Positions 26,905 to 36,692 of a stretch of DNA of 64,000 nt are shown in pieces; the stretch's first letter is position 1, and the number at the start of each line of letters is the position of its first letter. Made by a program: the position numbers and the translations under genes. Source of the DNA: an uncultured bacterium (lineage in GTDB: Bacteria > Planctomycetota > GCA-002687715); NCBI GenBank assembly GCA_902826835.1, contig CADEGH010000004.1:62001-126000 (forward strand), read 5' to 3'. The notes under the pieces are model-generated. The model ran no database searches and was not told the DNA's origin. It saw only the letters and a list, made by a program, of their open reading frames with translations.

Positions 26905-28014
26905 ATGTCGGCTGATCGCGGAGCACTCTCCGCGGAATCGATTCAGGCCCTGTTCGAGCAGGGTTGCATTCGGCGTCCCGGTGGCCTGGACCTCGCGCGC
27001 TTGCAGCCCTGCTCGCTCGACTTGACCCTCTCCGCCGAGGCGTATCGCCTCCCGGCGTCGATTCTGCCGCTCCCGAAGGAGCCGATCCGTACCCTGATCG
27101 ACGAGTTCGCCCGCCGGTCGATCGACCTCTCGAGTCCCCAGACCCTGTTGCGCGGCAAGACGTACTTGATCAGGCTCGAGGAGTCCCTCCACCTCCCGAG
27201 CACCTTGGGGGCGTACACGAACTCGAAGAGCAGCATCGGGCGCCTGGACGTGCAGACCCGCACCCTCTGCGATGGTCACCCTCGATTCGACAAGATCTCG
27301 CGCGGCTACCAGGGAGAGCTGTTCTTGGAGGTGGCACCCCGGTCGTTCGACGTCGTGCTCCAGCAGGGCCACAGCCTGAATCAGGCGATTTTCTACGGCC
27401 GCCGCCGGGTCCTCGGAACCGAGGAACTCGAGGCGCTCCACCGCCGCGATCCCCTGGTTCTCTTTCCCGACGGAACCCCGGTTCCCACCGAGGCGCTCTG
27501 GGTCGACGATGGTGTGATGCTCTCCGTGGACTTGTCGGGGGATATCGTCGGTTGGGTGGCCCGAGCCACGACCGAGGAGGTGAGCCTCCTCGCGGGAGCC
27601 CAGAATCCCGCCCTCGAATTTTTTGAGCCCCTGACTCGCCCGAAGGACGGTCGGATGTTGCTCCGCCGCGGCCACTTCTACATTTTGTGCACCCGAGAGT
27701 TCATCCGGATTCCCCCGACCCACGCCGTGGAAATGCTGCCCTACGAGACCACCGCCGGGGAGTTTCGCGCCCACTACGCAGGTTTCTTCGATCCTGGATT
27801 CGGCTGGTCGCCCCAAGGGGAGGGGAAAGGCACCCCCGCCGTCCTCGAGGTGCGTCCTTACGACGACGACCTGATCCTGCGCCACGGGCAGCCCATCTGC
27901 AAAATGGCATTCGAGGACTTGGCCTCGATCCCGACCCTGCCCTACGGGGCATCCGGACTCCGTAGCCACTATCAGGACCAGCGCGGCCCGAGGCTCAGCC
28001 GCTACTTTCAGTGA
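26905..28014 (+). CDS. dcd: dCTP deaminase-like protein, double-domain type
   Basis: 369 residues, six bases after nrdJ. The dUTPase/dCTP deaminase fold appears twice. The first half has QPCSLDLTLS, TNSKSSIGRLDV and GYQGELFLEV; the second has HAVEMLPYETTAGEFRAHYAGFFDPGFGW with the catalytic-type Glu. This two-domain form (2'-deoxycytidine 5'-triphosphate deaminase) occurs in several phyla and makes dUTP for thymidylate synthesis. Co-transcription with nrdJ fits a deoxynucleotide supply operon. Confidence 0.88.
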   Translation: MSADRGALSAESIQALFEQGCIRRPGGLDLARLQPCSLDLTLSAEAYRLPASILPLPKEPIRTLIDEFARRSIDLSSPQTLLRGKTYLIRLEESLHLPSTLGAYTNSKSSIGRLDVQTRTLCDGHPRFDKISRGYQGELFLEVAPRSFDVVLQQGHSLNQAIFYGRRRVLGTEELEALHRRDPLVLFPDGTPVPTEALWVDDGVMLSVDLSGDIVGWVARATTEEVSLLAGAQNPALEFFEPLTRPKDGRMLLRRGHFYILCTREFIRIPPTHAVEMLPYETTAGEFRAHYAGFFDPGFGWSPQGEGKGTPAVLEVRPYDDDLILRHGQPICKMAFEDLASIPTLPYGASGLRSHYQDQRGPRLSRYFQ

Positions 28015-28040
28015 GCCCAAAACCGCAGTAGCCTGCCCCC

Positions 28041-28376
28041 ATGAGCCCCCAGGGAAAGTTCGACTGTCACGTTTTTGTCTGTCTCAACGAACGCCCGGGA
28101 TCTCCTGAGGCATCCTGCCATGGACGGGGCGCGTCAGCGGTCCACACGGCCCTGAAGGACCTCCTGAAGCTGCGGGGCCTGACCGCCCGGATGCGAGCCA
28201 ATCGCGCCGGCTGCCTCGATGTGTGCGATCATGGCCCGGCCCTAGTCGTCTATCCTGACAACGTCTGGTACGGGTCCGTCACCCCTGAAGATGTCCCGCT
28301 CATCGTGGATCGCCATCTTTTGGGCGGAGAGCCCGTGGCCCACTTGCGCATTTCCGACGAAACGCTCCGTGGCTGA
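28041..28376 (+). CDS. Thioredoxin-like [2Fe-2S] ferredoxin
   Basis: 111 residues. Cluster ligands C14, C26, C58 and C62 (pattern C-x11-C-x31-C-x3-C) as in the thioredoxin-fold ferredoxins, in the contexts VFVCLNERP and AGCLDVCDHGP. Soluble one-electron carrier; partner unknown. 26 bases after the deaminase gene, so possibly in the same transcript. Whether it supplies electrons to NrdJ is speculation, since class II enzymes normally use thiols. Confidence 0.9.
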   Translation: MSPQGKFDCHVFVCLNERPGSPEASCHGRGASAVHTALKDLLKLRGLTARMRANRAGCLDVCDHGPALVVYPDNVWYGSVTPEDVPLIVDRHLLGGEPVAHLRISDETLRG

Positions 28377-28409
28377 GGCCCGAGCGTTCTCGGCATTGGA
28401 GTTCTCAAC

Positions 28410-29585
28410 TTGCGTCCAATTCTTCTCCTCTCTCTTTTGGCTGCCCTCGTGCCCGCACAAGACCCAAAACCCGCCATCCCCGCCGACAAGGAAGTCCAGA
28501 AGCTCCCTTCCGGCCTCCAGATCTCCGTCCTGACCCCCGGCAACCCCGAGGGAGCCAAACCCCGCTTCGGGGACACCGTGGTCGTGCACTACACGGGCTG
28601 GCTCGTGGATGGGACCGTCTTCGACAATTCCCGAACGCGCTCCGATCCCGCCGAGTTCATGGTGGGACAGGTCATCGAGGGATGGAACGAGGCCCTCTCG
28701 CATATGACCGTAGGCACCCGGGCCAAGCTGACCATTCCTCCCGAGCTCGCCTACGGTGAGCGCGGTCGGCCGACCATTCCCCCCAACTCGACGTTGATCT
28801 TCGACGTCGAACTCATCGAGGTGAAAGCGTGCGCCGAGCCCTTCCCTGAATTCCGCGCCCTGAACCCGGAGAAAACGGTGACCACCGCCTCCGGCCTCAA
28901 GTGCGAGGTCATCACCGAAGGCGAAGGTGAACCCGCCAAGGACTCGGAAGTGATCTCCATGGGGTACACCTACTGGAACGCGGCCGGAAAACTCGCCGGC
29001 AGCTCGATCATGTCCAAGGACGTGATCAAAGGGCCGGCCGGTCAGCTCGTGCTGCCTTTCATGAAAGAGGCCGGCGTGATGATGAAGAGTGGCTCGGTAT
29101 GGCGTTTCGAAGTGAAGAGCGAACTCGGCCTCGGCCAGAGGACCCATCCGGTCGTCAAGCCCGGTGAGGTCACCTTCTGGGAGCTGCGCATGAAGAGCAT
29201 CGCACGCCCGCTCGGCATTCCCGAGTTTCTGATGCCGGCGGAAAAAGACCTCGATGCACGCGCGAGCGGCCTCAAGGTTCAAACCGTGAAAGCGGGCACC
29301 GGCAAGACCCCGAAGATGGGACAAAACGTCACCGTCCACTACGCCGGTTGGCTCCCCGACGGCAAGAGCTTCGACTCGTCCTTCTCCCGCGGCGAGCCCA
29401 CCTCGTTTCGCCTCGGCCAGGTCATCGGCGGCTGGAACGAGGGCCTTCAGCTCATGAAGGAAGGCGGCATCGTTCGCCTGGTCATTCCCCCTCACCTCGC
29501 CTACGGTGAATCGGGGTCCCCTCCGACGATTCCGGCGAACGCCACCCTCGTTTTCTACGTCGAGCTCCTCAGCGTTCAGGACTGA
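28410..29585 (+). CDS. Exported FKBP-type peptidyl-prolyl isomerase, multidomain
   Basis: 391 residues, TTG start at 28410 just before a signal peptide ([16 protein letters not shown]). Domain 1 (~40-135) and domain 3 (~290-391) are clear FKBP units: [18 protein letters not shown] with LAYGERG, and [18 protein letters not shown] with LAYGESG. The middle ~150 residues look like a degenerate FKBP copy without the active-site pattern. It assists folding in the periplasm or outside. Convergent with ygfZ, ten bases apart. Confidence 0.9.
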   Translation: MRPILLLSLLAALVPAQDPKPAIPADKEVQKLPSGLQISVLTPGNPEGAKPRFGDTVVVHYTGWLVDGTVFDNSRTRSDPAEFMVGQVIEGWNEALSHMTVGTRAKLTIPPELAYGERGRPTIPPNSTLIFDVELIEVKACAEPFPEFRALNPEKTVTTASGLKCEVITEGEGEPAKDSEVISMGYTYWNAAGKLAGSSIMSKDVIKGPAGQLVLPFMKEAGVMMKSGSVWRFEVKSELGLGQRTHPVVKPGEVTFWELRMKSIARPLGIPEFLMPAEKDLDARASGLKVQTVKAGTGKTPKMGQNVTVHYAGWLPDGKSFDSSFSRGEPTSFRLGQVIGGWNEGLQLMKEGGIVRLVIPPHLAYGESGSPPTIPANATLVFYVELLSVQD

Positions 29586-29595
29586 ACGTGCCGGG

Positions 29596-30609
29596 CTAAC
29601 CGAAGACGAGGGGAGGGGCGACCACGCCGCGCCCGCGAACTTCTCCCGTCTCAGTCAGAAACTCGAGCAACGCCTCGGCGGGAATTTCCACGTTCTTCAG
29701 GATCACGAGCGCCCGCCAGGCGTCGCGGTCTCCCACCGTGGACACGCTGGTGATGCGACCTAGCCTCTGCCCGAGGTGGGTGACTTGGTCACCCACTCGG
29801 TACTCGCCTTCGCGGCAGCCGACACTTGTCAGGCGTTTGCGCGGTCGCCCGAGGTAGCGCTGTTTCGCGACGACTTCCTGGCCGCTGTAACAGCCTTTCG
29901 TGTAACTGACGATCTCCGACTCAAGTCCCGACTCCGCTGGCAGCACAGACTCGTCGATGTCAACCCCGAACCGAGGTATCGCGGCGCGCACGCGGACCGA
30001 TTCCACCGCCTGCAGGCTCACCTTCGCGAGTTCGAGGGGGATCCCCAACCTCACCAAGTGTCGCTCGCCCAACGACCTCTCTTGAGTCGAGGGAAACAGA
30101 AGCCGAAACTCCGCCCGTGTTTCGGGCAGTGTGCGCAGGTAAACCACCGGGCCGAGATTCGGATGATCCACCACCCCGGCCCAGCGCGCGGAGCCCGGCG
30201 GCAGGATGCCAGCCTCCTCCAAAACCGGGGAACTGCTCGGCCCAGCCAGGCAAGAAACAACCTCGGTTGGCAACGCCTCGACGACCTCCACCGCAGCGGC
30301 AATGATGTACTTGCGCAGATGCGCCACCAGTGCGGCGGCCGCGGAGACGTCGACTCCGAGCCGATACTCGTCCGCGATGCGGTAGACCGAAGCGAGTGCA
30401 ATGACCTGGCCCTTGCCGGTGAGGAACATCGCCCGGCTGCCCTGGCCATCCGAGAGCGGCCGCAAGTCTTGGGTGCAGAGACCCTGCAGGAACTTGAGCG
30501 AATCCCGTCCTCGCACCCGAACCGTGGTCTCTCGCGGATCGTCGACGAGGAGGCCGACCGCCGCTTCGAGCGACCGAATTTCGGAGATGCCGGAATCGTG
30601 ACTGGTCAT
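29596..30609 (-). CDS. ygfZ: YgfZ/GcvT-like folate-binding Fe-S cluster protein
   Basis: 337 residues. GcvT-fold protein with the YgfZ signature KGCYSGQE (with the conserved Cys) and the preceding PAESGLESE region. The N-terminus has RVRGRDSLKFLQGLCTQDL, typical of the family. YgfZ supports assembly or repair of certain Fe-S enzymes with tetrahydrofolate. Divergent from an A-type Fe-S carrier gene 142 bases away, which fits a common role. Confidence 0.9.
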   Translation of the reverse strand: MTSHDSGISEIRSLEAAVGLLVDDPRETTVRVRGRDSLKFLQGLCTQDLRPLSDGQGSRAMFLTGKGQVIALASVYRIADEYRLGVDVSAAAALVAHLRKYIIAAAVEVVEALPTEVVSCLAGPSSSPVLEEAGILPPGSARWAGVVDHPNLGPVVYLRTLPETRAEFRLLFPSTQERSLGERHLVRLGIPLELAKVSLQAVESVRVRAAIPRFGVDIDESVLPAESGLESEIVSYTKGCYSGQEVVAKQRYLGRPRKRLTSVGCREGEYRVGDQVTHLGQRLGRITSVSTVGDRDAWRALVILKNVEIPAEALLEFLTETGEVRGRGVVAPPLVFG

Positions 30610-30688
30610 TGTTCAGGTTACCGAGAAGAGAAGAGAGGTTGAGCGCCCTCCGGCCAGGATCCGGGTCGTGCTTGGACGGCCGGACCGC

Positions 30689-30694
30689 TATAAT
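30689..30694 (+). promoter_or_regulatory. -10 element upstream of the A-type carrier gene
   Basis: A perfect TATAAT at 30689-30694. The -35 at proper distance (TCGTGC) is poor; TTGGAC at 30672 is too close. It would start transcription near 30701, about 50 bases before ATG 30752. Confidence 0.4.
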
Positions 30695-30751
30695 GGCTCC
30701 AGCATGAAACGGGGCCCATGCCTCGATTCATCGCTTGAGCGGGAGCCCAAT

Positions 30752-31078
30752 ATGCTGACGATCACCGACAAAGCCGCCGAAAAAATTCGCACACATCTGG
30801 TCGCCGAGGGCAAAGACCTCGGTCGATTCGGTTTGCGCATTACCGTCGAGGGCGGAGGCTGTTCCGGGTACCAGTACCGGATGGATCTCGCGGAAGCCGC
30901 TCCCGAGGACAACGTCTACCTACACGCGGACGCTCGCGTGTTTGTGGATCCCCGCAGCCTCCTGTTCATCGGGGATTCCGTCGTCGACTTTCAAGAAGGA
31001 CTGACGGGGGCGGGCTTTTCGGTGCGCAATCCCAACGTCACCGGCACCTGTGGTTGCGGGACCTCGTTTTCGGTCTGA
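30752..31078 (+). CDS. erpA: A-type iron-sulfur carrier (ErpA/IscA-like)
   Basis: 108 residues from ATG 30752, preceded by GCGGGAG; an in-frame ATG at 30704 would add 16 residues not seen in the family. The three cluster-binding cysteines are C37 (GGGCSGYQY), C100 and C102 (TCGCGTSFSV). It transfers Fe-S clusters to apo-proteins. The choice between ErpA, IscA and SufA cannot be made from sequence alone. Confidence 0.92.
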   Translation: MLTITDKAAEKIRTHLVAEGKDLGRFGLRITVEGGGCSGYQYRMDLAEAAPEDNVYLHADARVFVDPRSLLFIGDSVVDFQEGLTGAGFSVRNPNVTGTCGCGTSFSV

Positions 31079-31171
31079 GGTTCACTGCCGAACGACGCCG
31101 GTCGGGGCAGGGTGGGAACGGGTTTGGCCCTTGGATCAGAACCTCCGAAGACTCCCCTCGCCTTCCGATCC

Positions 31172-31759
31172 TCAAGGCTCGAGGTTGTGGAACGCAAGAT
31201 CGACGATTTCGACCTTGCCCGCCACCGGATCGAACACCCGCGCGCGCGTGCCAGGGTCGCCATAGGTGTGGAGGCTGATCGAGACCTCGGGACGGGCGTT
31301 GGCGATCTTGTGAATGTTCGACCTCGGAGGGGGAGTCAAACCGGAAATGCCTCCCGTCTCCAACACTCCGGCCGCGCGAATGGCGAGTTCGGCTCGGCCC
31401 GGGGTCTTTTCGTCGTCGAGTCGCTCGTAGTCGATCGCCATACAACTACCCTCGAGCATGTGCATGACACACCAATTCAGATGATCATGCACGCGCGTCT
31501 CTTGGAATCGCCCCCAAAGGATGGCGATGACGCTGAAGCCCCGCTCGAGGTCCTGGTGCACGAGATTGCGGGTGTAGGCCACTCCCGGCTTGATCCGTCG
31601 CAGCGGAGCGGGGATCTCGAAGGGAGCCGATCGCAAGACCTGGTTGGCGGCGACCACGCGGCGCACGGTCTCGTCAGCGCCAACCCGTGCGTCGACCGCG
31701 CTTCGCACCGCGCCGATGTACGTTTCGAGGGCCGACGAATTCACAGTAGTCAAGGTCAT
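31172..31759 (-). CDS. Cysteine dioxygenase family protein
   Basis: 195 residues. Cupin fold with iron ligands in VHDHLNWCVMHMLEG (HxH) and a later His in SISLHTYG, matching thiol dioxygenases. They oxidise cysteine to cysteine sulfinate, or 3-mercaptopropionate in a sister group, and the substrate cannot be fixed here. ATG 31759 overlaps the stop of the BtpA-like gene (ATGA), so the two are one unit. Confidence 0.85.
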   Translation of the reverse strand: MTLTTVNSSALETYIGAVRSAVDARVGADETVRRVVAANQVLRSAPFEIPAPLRRIKPGVAYTRNLVHQDLERGFSVIAILWGRFQETRVHDHLNWCVMHMLEGSCMAIDYERLDDEKTPGRAELAIRAAGVLETGGISGLTPPPRSNIHKIANARPEVSISLHTYGDPGTRARVFDPVAGKVEIVDLAFHNLEP

Positions 31760-32610
31760 GGTCGACTCGAGAATGGGGGGGAAGAAGCGGGCGGACGAGG
31801 GGGAAGCCGAGAGCCGCGCGCCCGCGCCAACGCGGCGGAAAATTGACGAGTCCGCTCGGGATCGAGGGGCGCCCCGGCTCGGCCCTGGGCCAAAAGCGAA
31901 GATCCGACGATCGCTCCGTCACTGGCGCCAACGAAGCCCGCCAGGTTTTCCGGAGACATTCCGCTCCCCACCAAAATGGGGGTCGCACTCCGAAATCGAG
32001 CCCGCAGCTCGCTCAGATCGCTCAAGTCCGGGGGAGACCCCGTCCGAGCTCCGGTGACGATCAAAGCATCGGCGAGGCCACGATCAACGGCCGAATGCGC
32101 TTCGTCTTCGAGGCTCGGACAAAACAAAGGAGTGGCGTGTTTGACGCGGAGGTCGGCCCAGATTTCGACCTGGGAGGCCAAGGCCTTGCGGGCTCGCAAG
32201 AGCTCCGCCCCCGACCCTTCGATCAAGCCCTGGTCGCTCGCCACCGCTCCGACCAGCACGTTGACGCGGATGAATGCGGCGCCGCCCGCGACCGCGGCCC
32301 CGAGGGCGCTCTCGCCGTCATTGCGAAGACAGTTCACTCCGATTGGCACGGAGTGACGGCGACGGGCCTCGGCCACCAGCACCGCGAGAATGGCCGGAAC
32401 GACGGGGGGAACTCGATCGGCAAAAAAGGGAGCATCCCCGAAGTTTTCGAACAAGACCGCGTCCGCCCCACTCGCGACCAAAGCGTCGGCCTTTAGGAGG
32501 GCGTCCTTGAGGATGGAGTCCACTCCGTCCACGTGCCGGGGTGAACCCGGCAGGGGATTCAAATGGACCACGGCAATCCAGGGCCACGATTCACGAGGAA
32601 ATAGACTCAT
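31756..32610 (-). CDS. BtpA/SgcQ family TIM-barrel protein
   Basis: 284 residues, ATG 32610 with AGGACGG before it. Family features: VVHLNPLPGSPR at the N-terminus, GADAVLFENFGDAPF, PIGVNCLRND, FIRVNVLVGAV, DALIVTGARTG and VGSGMSPENL. BtpA was first linked to photosystem I stability in cyanobacteria, but most members are in non-photosynthetic bacteria and their reaction is unknown; they may be nucleoside or sugar enzymes. Pairing with a thiol dioxygenase is not explained. Confidence 0.87.
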   Translation of the reverse strand: MSLFPRESWPWIAVVHLNPLPGSPRHVDGVDSILKDALLKADALVASGADAVLFENFGDAPFFADRVPPVVPAILAVLVAEARRRHSVPIGVNCLRNDGESALGAAVAGGAAFIRVNVLVGAVASDQGLIEGSGAELLRARKALASQVEIWADLRVKHATPLFCPSLEDEAHSAVDRGLADALIVTGARTGSPPDLSDLSELRARFRSATPILVGSGMSPENLAGFVGASDGAIVGSSLLAQGRAGAPLDPERTRQFSAALARARGSRLPPRPPASSPPFSSRP

Positions 32611-32798
32611 CCGTCCTGGAACTTAGCAGGAGCGCGGATTTCGCCGCAGGGTCGATGGCAGAGGATGACGAGTCCGAGCCCGGGGTCGACGGAGAAGCCT
32701 ATGGACCTCTCCAACTCTTCGGTGCCGGAACCTGAACCGGGAAGCCGCGTCCCGAGCCAGGAATAGATTCCTCCCTCAGCGCGCCGAAAAGCTCGGGA

Positions 32799-33824
32799 AT
32801 GAGCGCGCCCAAGAGCCAGCCCTCCGAATTGCGCCCGCGGGAAGTGAGAGCCCGCCTCAATTCGTTGATTCACCGTCTAGCCCAGGGGGAGAGGTCCCTC
32901 GTCCTCTTGACCGAGGCGGGAACCCTCGCCGTCGATCTCTCCGATTACCCGATCGCGCTCGAGTGCCTGAAGCGGCTCGACCCTCTTTCGGAGGAGGCAC
33001 GAGACCTGCGCGCCCACGCACTCGCGCACTCCGAGTCGCTCCGACTGCCCGAGCCACTGCTGGGTCTCTCGGCTGAGCCCTCCGAAATCGTGGCCGAGAC
33101 CTTCCTTGACGCCCTCAAGCCCGAGTCGATCCTCGATCGCCTGATTCCGCTCTCGTTCGCACCGCTCGCTTTCATGGCCGTCTCCGCGCTGGGGTGGCTC
33201 CTGCCGGAAGGCCTCGCCACGATCCTCTACGGGGCGGTACTCGCGGCCTACTGCGTGTGGCTCATCCCGGCGGGGGCTCGCATCCGCGAACTCGCCTGGT
33301 CTCGGCCCGACGCCCCCGCGCGGAGTCTCGGGGAATCCGCGCTGGCGGTAGATCGCACCCAACTCGTCATGATGGCGCTCGCCCTCGGGGCCCTGGTCAT
33401 CCCGAGTGCACTCGGCCTGCTCACCGGCTTCGGACTGGCCCTCCTGCTAATTCCGCTCGGATCCCTGTTCAGCCTGCTGCTTCTGCTCGGTGCCCCGCTC
33501 GAGCCTTTGGGCTTCCACTACCCGCTCAAGTCTCCGCCCACTTCCCGCGAGCTCGCGAGCCTGCTGTTTGCCGCCCTGGTGACGACCGCCTGCACCGCGG
33601 TGACCGCGGTCTTCGTGTGGATCGAATTTGCCGCGCTGATTCCGGCCCTGGCCCTAGCGTTCCTGACCTGGAGCTTCGTCACCCGAGTCTCCGGCTTGCT
33701 GTCCCGCCGCATCCTCCTGCGCCTTCAGGCCGAGGCGGCGAGAGAGCGCCCCTTCCCTTTGCCGATCGAAGTTTCGGCACTGACTCCGCGGCGGGATTTC
33801 GTGCGGCCGGAGACCACCGGGTAG
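32799..33824 (+). CDS. Membrane protein with a helical cytosolic N-terminus
   Basis: 341 residues. The first ~110 are soluble and helical, TPR-like in feel (DLSDYPIALECLKRLDPLSEEARDLR split by turns). Then come about six hydrophobic segments between ~115 and 300 and a short charged tail. No family recognised. It stands 42 bases before the double ABC operon and may be part of it. Confidence 0.6.
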   Translation: MSAPKSQPSELRPREVRARLNSLIHRLAQGERSLVLLTEAGTLAVDLSDYPIALECLKRLDPLSEEARDLRAHALAHSESLRLPEPLLGLSAEPSEIVAETFLDALKPESILDRLIPLSFAPLAFMAVSALGWLLPEGLATILYGAVLAAYCVWLIPAGARIRELAWSRPDAPARSLGESALAVDRTQLVMMALALGALVIPSALGLLTGFGLALLLIPLGSLFSLLLLLGAPLEPLGFHYPLKSPPTSRELASLLFAALVTTACTAVTAVFVWIEFAALIPALALAFLTWSFVTRVSGLLSRRILLRLQAEAARERPFPLPIEVSALTPRRDFVRPETTG

Positions 33825-33866
33825 AGTGCGCCGCGCCCCTCCTCGGAGGAGGACGGGGGCGCGCCT

Positions 33867-34853
33867 ATGATCCCGACTGAAACCATTAGCCCGGGCCATC
33901 CGCGGACGGATCCGACCAGCGGCCCCCCCATCATCACCGCGGAGGATCTCCGCGTCGCGTTCGGCCGCTATGTCGCGCTGGACGGAGTCACCCTAAAGTT
34001 CGGGCCCGGAGCCCACGGCCTTCTCGGTCCGAACGGAGCCGGCAAGAGCACGCTCGTCAAAGTCCTGTTGGGCTTGGTGCGGCCGGACTCGGGATCGGGA
34101 GATGTCTTGGGCCACAGCATCCACGGTCGTCAGACCGACCTGCGGCACCGCGTGGGGTACATGCCGGAGCGGGACGCTCACGTGCCCGGCATGTTGGTGA
34201 TCGACTACGTGTCGATGATGGGCCGACTGTCGGGGCTCGCGAAGCGGCCGGCTGAAGCGCGGGCTCACGAGGTCCTGACCTACGTCGGGCTCAGCGGAGA
34301 ACGCTACCGGACCGTCGACAGCCTGAGCGCGGGAAATCGCCAGCGCGCCAAGCTCGCGACGGCCCTGGTGCATGACCCGGATCTCTTGCTGCTCGACGAA
34401 CCCACCAACGGGATGGACCCAGTGGGCCGACGCGAGATGCTCCGGCTGATCGTCGAACTCCGGCGGGTCGGGATCTCCATGCTCGTCTCGACCCACCTTC
34501 TGCCCGACGTCCAGGAAGTGTGCGACGGAGTCGCAATCATGGCGAAGGGCCGAGTACTGCGGACGGGCAGCGTGGCCTCCCTGACCGCCAACATCGATCG
34601 AAATTGGAAGCTCCAAATCGTCGGTGACTTGGGCCCGTTCCTGGCCGCGCTCGGCGCCCGCGGCGTCAAAGTGGCGCACGACGAGACCCAAGGCAGCCTC
34701 ACCGCCCAACTGCCCGAACACGCCGAGCCGCGGCTGTTCATCGAGGCCGCCGCGAGCGCCGGAGTAGGACTGAAAGAAATGCGGCTCGGCACCCGCACGC
34801 TGGAAGAGGCGTTTTTCGAAGTGATAGGCGAGGCTCCCCATGCCCATTCTTGA
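33867..34853 (+). CDS. ABC transporter ATP-binding protein
   Basis: 328 residues. Walker A GPNGAGKS, signature variant LSAGNRQR, Walker B LLLLDEP, switch His in STHLL. After the ATPase domain comes a ~90-residue C-terminal extension, as in exporters of the CcmA/NatA/Gld type. Overlaps the permease gene by 14 bases. The start is the ATG inside TATGATCCC; upstream sequence is GC-rich. Confidence 0.92.
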   Translation: MIPTETISPGHPRTDPTSGPPIITAEDLRVAFGRYVALDGVTLKFGPGAHGLLGPNGAGKSTLVKVLLGLVRPDSGSGDVLGHSIHGRQTDLRHRVGYMPERDAHVPGMLVIDYVSMMGRLSGLAKRPAEARAHEVLTYVGLSGERYRTVDSLSAGNRQRAKLATALVHDPDLLLLDEPTNGMDPVGRREMLRLIVELRRVGISMLVSTHLLPDVQEVCDGVAIMAKGRVLRTGSVASLTANIDRNWKLQIVGDLGPFLAALGARGVKVAHDETQGSLTAQLPEHAEPRLFIEAAASAGVGLKEMRLGTRTLEEAFFEVIGEAPHAHS

Positions 34854-35769
34854 GCAGGTATACCGGCGGCTCGACCACCACGAACCCGCCAGCAGTTGGC
34901 GAGCGGTCTGGGCGATCGGTGACCAATGCGGAGCAATGGCGCTCAAGGGATGGTTCCCGAAGGGTTGGCTCGCGGTCAGCCAAATTCCCGGGCTTGTGGT
35001 CGCGGTCATCATCTACGTGATGACGCGCAACGAATCGACGGTGCTGGAGGTGGTCAACGGTATGGCGAGAACCGGCTACCAGTCGTTCAACGACGTCCCA
35101 GGTGAGACCTGGTACCGAGTCGCCTCGAACTTGGTCTACGCGATGATCACGATCGTCCAGGGTTGGTTCGCCACCGTGGGGACCGCGATATACGGGGCGC
35201 GCCAGGTGGCCGACGACTTGCGCACGAGCGCCTTCGAAGTGTACGTGGCTCGACCCATCTGGAGTCGCGACTACGTCATCGGAAAACTGATCGCGGTCGT
35301 CAAGCCGCTGCTTTTCATCCTCATCGTGCCGACCGGGTTTTGTCTGCTCGCCGCCAACCTCTTCGTGCCCGCGAGTGCGGGACCCTGCTTGAAGTTATAT
35401 CCCATCCTGATCGCGGCCGGCATCGCCTACGCCACCCTGAACGCCATCGTCATCCTCGGCATATCGAGCCTGGGTAAAAGCTCGCGCTACGCCACCATCA
35501 CTTGGTTCGTTCTCTATTTCCTCACGATGGCGGTCAGCGTGATCCTGACCCAGTCCACCGGCGACTCGGTTTGGGAGATCGTCTCCTACCGTGCCAACCT
35601 CCAGGTGATCCTGGCCTCCTTTCTCCGACTGAACCCGTTCGAGAACTTGGATCTGGAATTCCCTTCGCCGGATCACTCGCTGGCTTCGAGCGCCTTGATC
35701 ATCGGCTGCCTGGCCGCCCTAAGCCTGTTCTTGGTGCTCCGGCGCGTGCGATCGGGGAGGCTCCCTTGA
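34840..35769 (+). CDS. ABC-2 type permease
   Basis: 309 residues, about six membrane helices. A ~45-residue cytosolic start is followed by a helix VVAVIIYVMT, and the cytosolic coupling-type segment DDLRTSAFEVYVARPIWSRDYVIGK is typical of ABC-2 permeases. Substrate unknown. Its stop overlaps the TTG start of the second ATPase. Confidence 0.88.
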   Translation: MPILEQVYRRLDHHEPASSWRAVWAIGDQCGAMALKGWFPKGWLAVSQIPGLVVAVIIYVMTRNESTVLEVVNGMARTGYQSFNDVPGETWYRVASNLVYAMITIVQGWFATVGTAIYGARQVADDLRTSAFEVYVARPIWSRDYVIGKLIAVVKPLLFILIVPTGFCLLAANLFVPASAGPCLKLYPILIAAGIAYATLNAIVILGISSLGKSSRYATITWFVLYFLTMAVSVILTQSTGDSVWEIVSYRANLQVILASFLRLNPFENLDLEFPSPDHSLASSALIIGCLAALSLFLVLRRVRSGRLP

Positions 35770-36692
35770 GCGAGGAATCCATCATCTCCGCGGTCGGGCT
35801 GTCGCGTTCCTACGGGCGCGTGATGGGACTCACCGATCTGACGGTGGACATTCCGACGGGGGTCATCGGCCTGCTCGGGCCCAACGGAGCGGGAAAAAGC
35901 ACCCTCCTGCGCCTGATGACCGGGATGATCAAGCCCAGTCTCGGGACGATTCGAGTGCTCGGACAAGACCCCCTCTCGTCCCCCGACCTCTTCCGTTCCA
36001 TGGGGTTTGTTTCCGAAGACGACGCCCTTTACGAATCGATGACCCCGCACGAAATGGTGAGTTTCCTCGGACGCGCCAGCGGACTCTCCAAGTCCGATGC
36101 GCGGGAGGCCGCACACGAGTCGATTCAAAAAGTCAGCCTGGAAGCGGTCACGAATCGGCGCATGCGGGGTTTCTCGAAGGGGATGAGGCAACGCGTGCGC
36201 ATCGCGGCGGCGCTGGTCCACGAGCCGCGACTCCTGCTCTTGGACGAGCCCATGACCGGACTCGATCCGGTGGCCCGGCGCGACATCGTGAGCCTGATCG
36301 AGCGACTGGCGGCGGAGGGGGTGAGCGTGGTGTTTTCGAGCCACATCCTCCACGAAGTGGAGGCCGTGGCCAATCACGTGGTGATGCTGCACCGCGGACT
36401 ACTCCTCGCGCACGGAAGCATTCAACACATTCGGGATTGCCTCTCCGATTACGCCTTCACCCTCGAGATTCGGATGGATCGTCCCCGCGAGCTCGCCGCT
36501 CGTCTCGCTCGCGAGGCGTACGTGACCTCGCTCGTGTTCGAAGGTGAGGACGGTATTCGGGTGGGGACCAGTTCTTCCAAACAGCTCGTCACCGCGTTGC
36601 CGACCGTCCTATTGGAGATAGGCGCACCGGTGCGCGAGATCGCCTGCCCCGGCGAAAACCTGGAGGCACTGTTCGGGAGACTCTTGAAGTGA
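35766..36692 (+). CDS. ABC transporter ATP-binding protein
   Basis: 308 residues from TTG 35766, chosen because it overlaps the previous stop (TTGA) and begins the family-like region. Walker A GPNGAGKS, signature variant FSKGMRQR, Walker B LLLLDEPMTG, switch His SSHIL. A C-terminal ~90-residue extension follows. It is a paralogue of the ATPase at 33867, so the transporter may be a heterodimer, or two transporters may share one operon. Confidence 0.9.
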   Translation: MSEESIISAVGLSRSYGRVMGLTDLTVDIPTGVIGLLGPNGAGKSTLLRLMTGMIKPSLGTIRVLGQDPLSSPDLFRSMGFVSEDDALYESMTPHEMVSFLGRASGLSKSDAREAAHESIQKVSLEAVTNRRMRGFSKGMRQRVRIAAALVHEPRLLLLDEPMTGLDPVARRDIVSLIERLAAEGVSVVFSSHILHEVEAVANHVVMLHRGLLLAHGSIQHIRDCLSDYAFTLEIRMDRPRELAARLAREAYVTSLVFEGEDGIRVGTSSSKQLVTALPTVLLEIGAPVREIACPGENLEALFGRLLK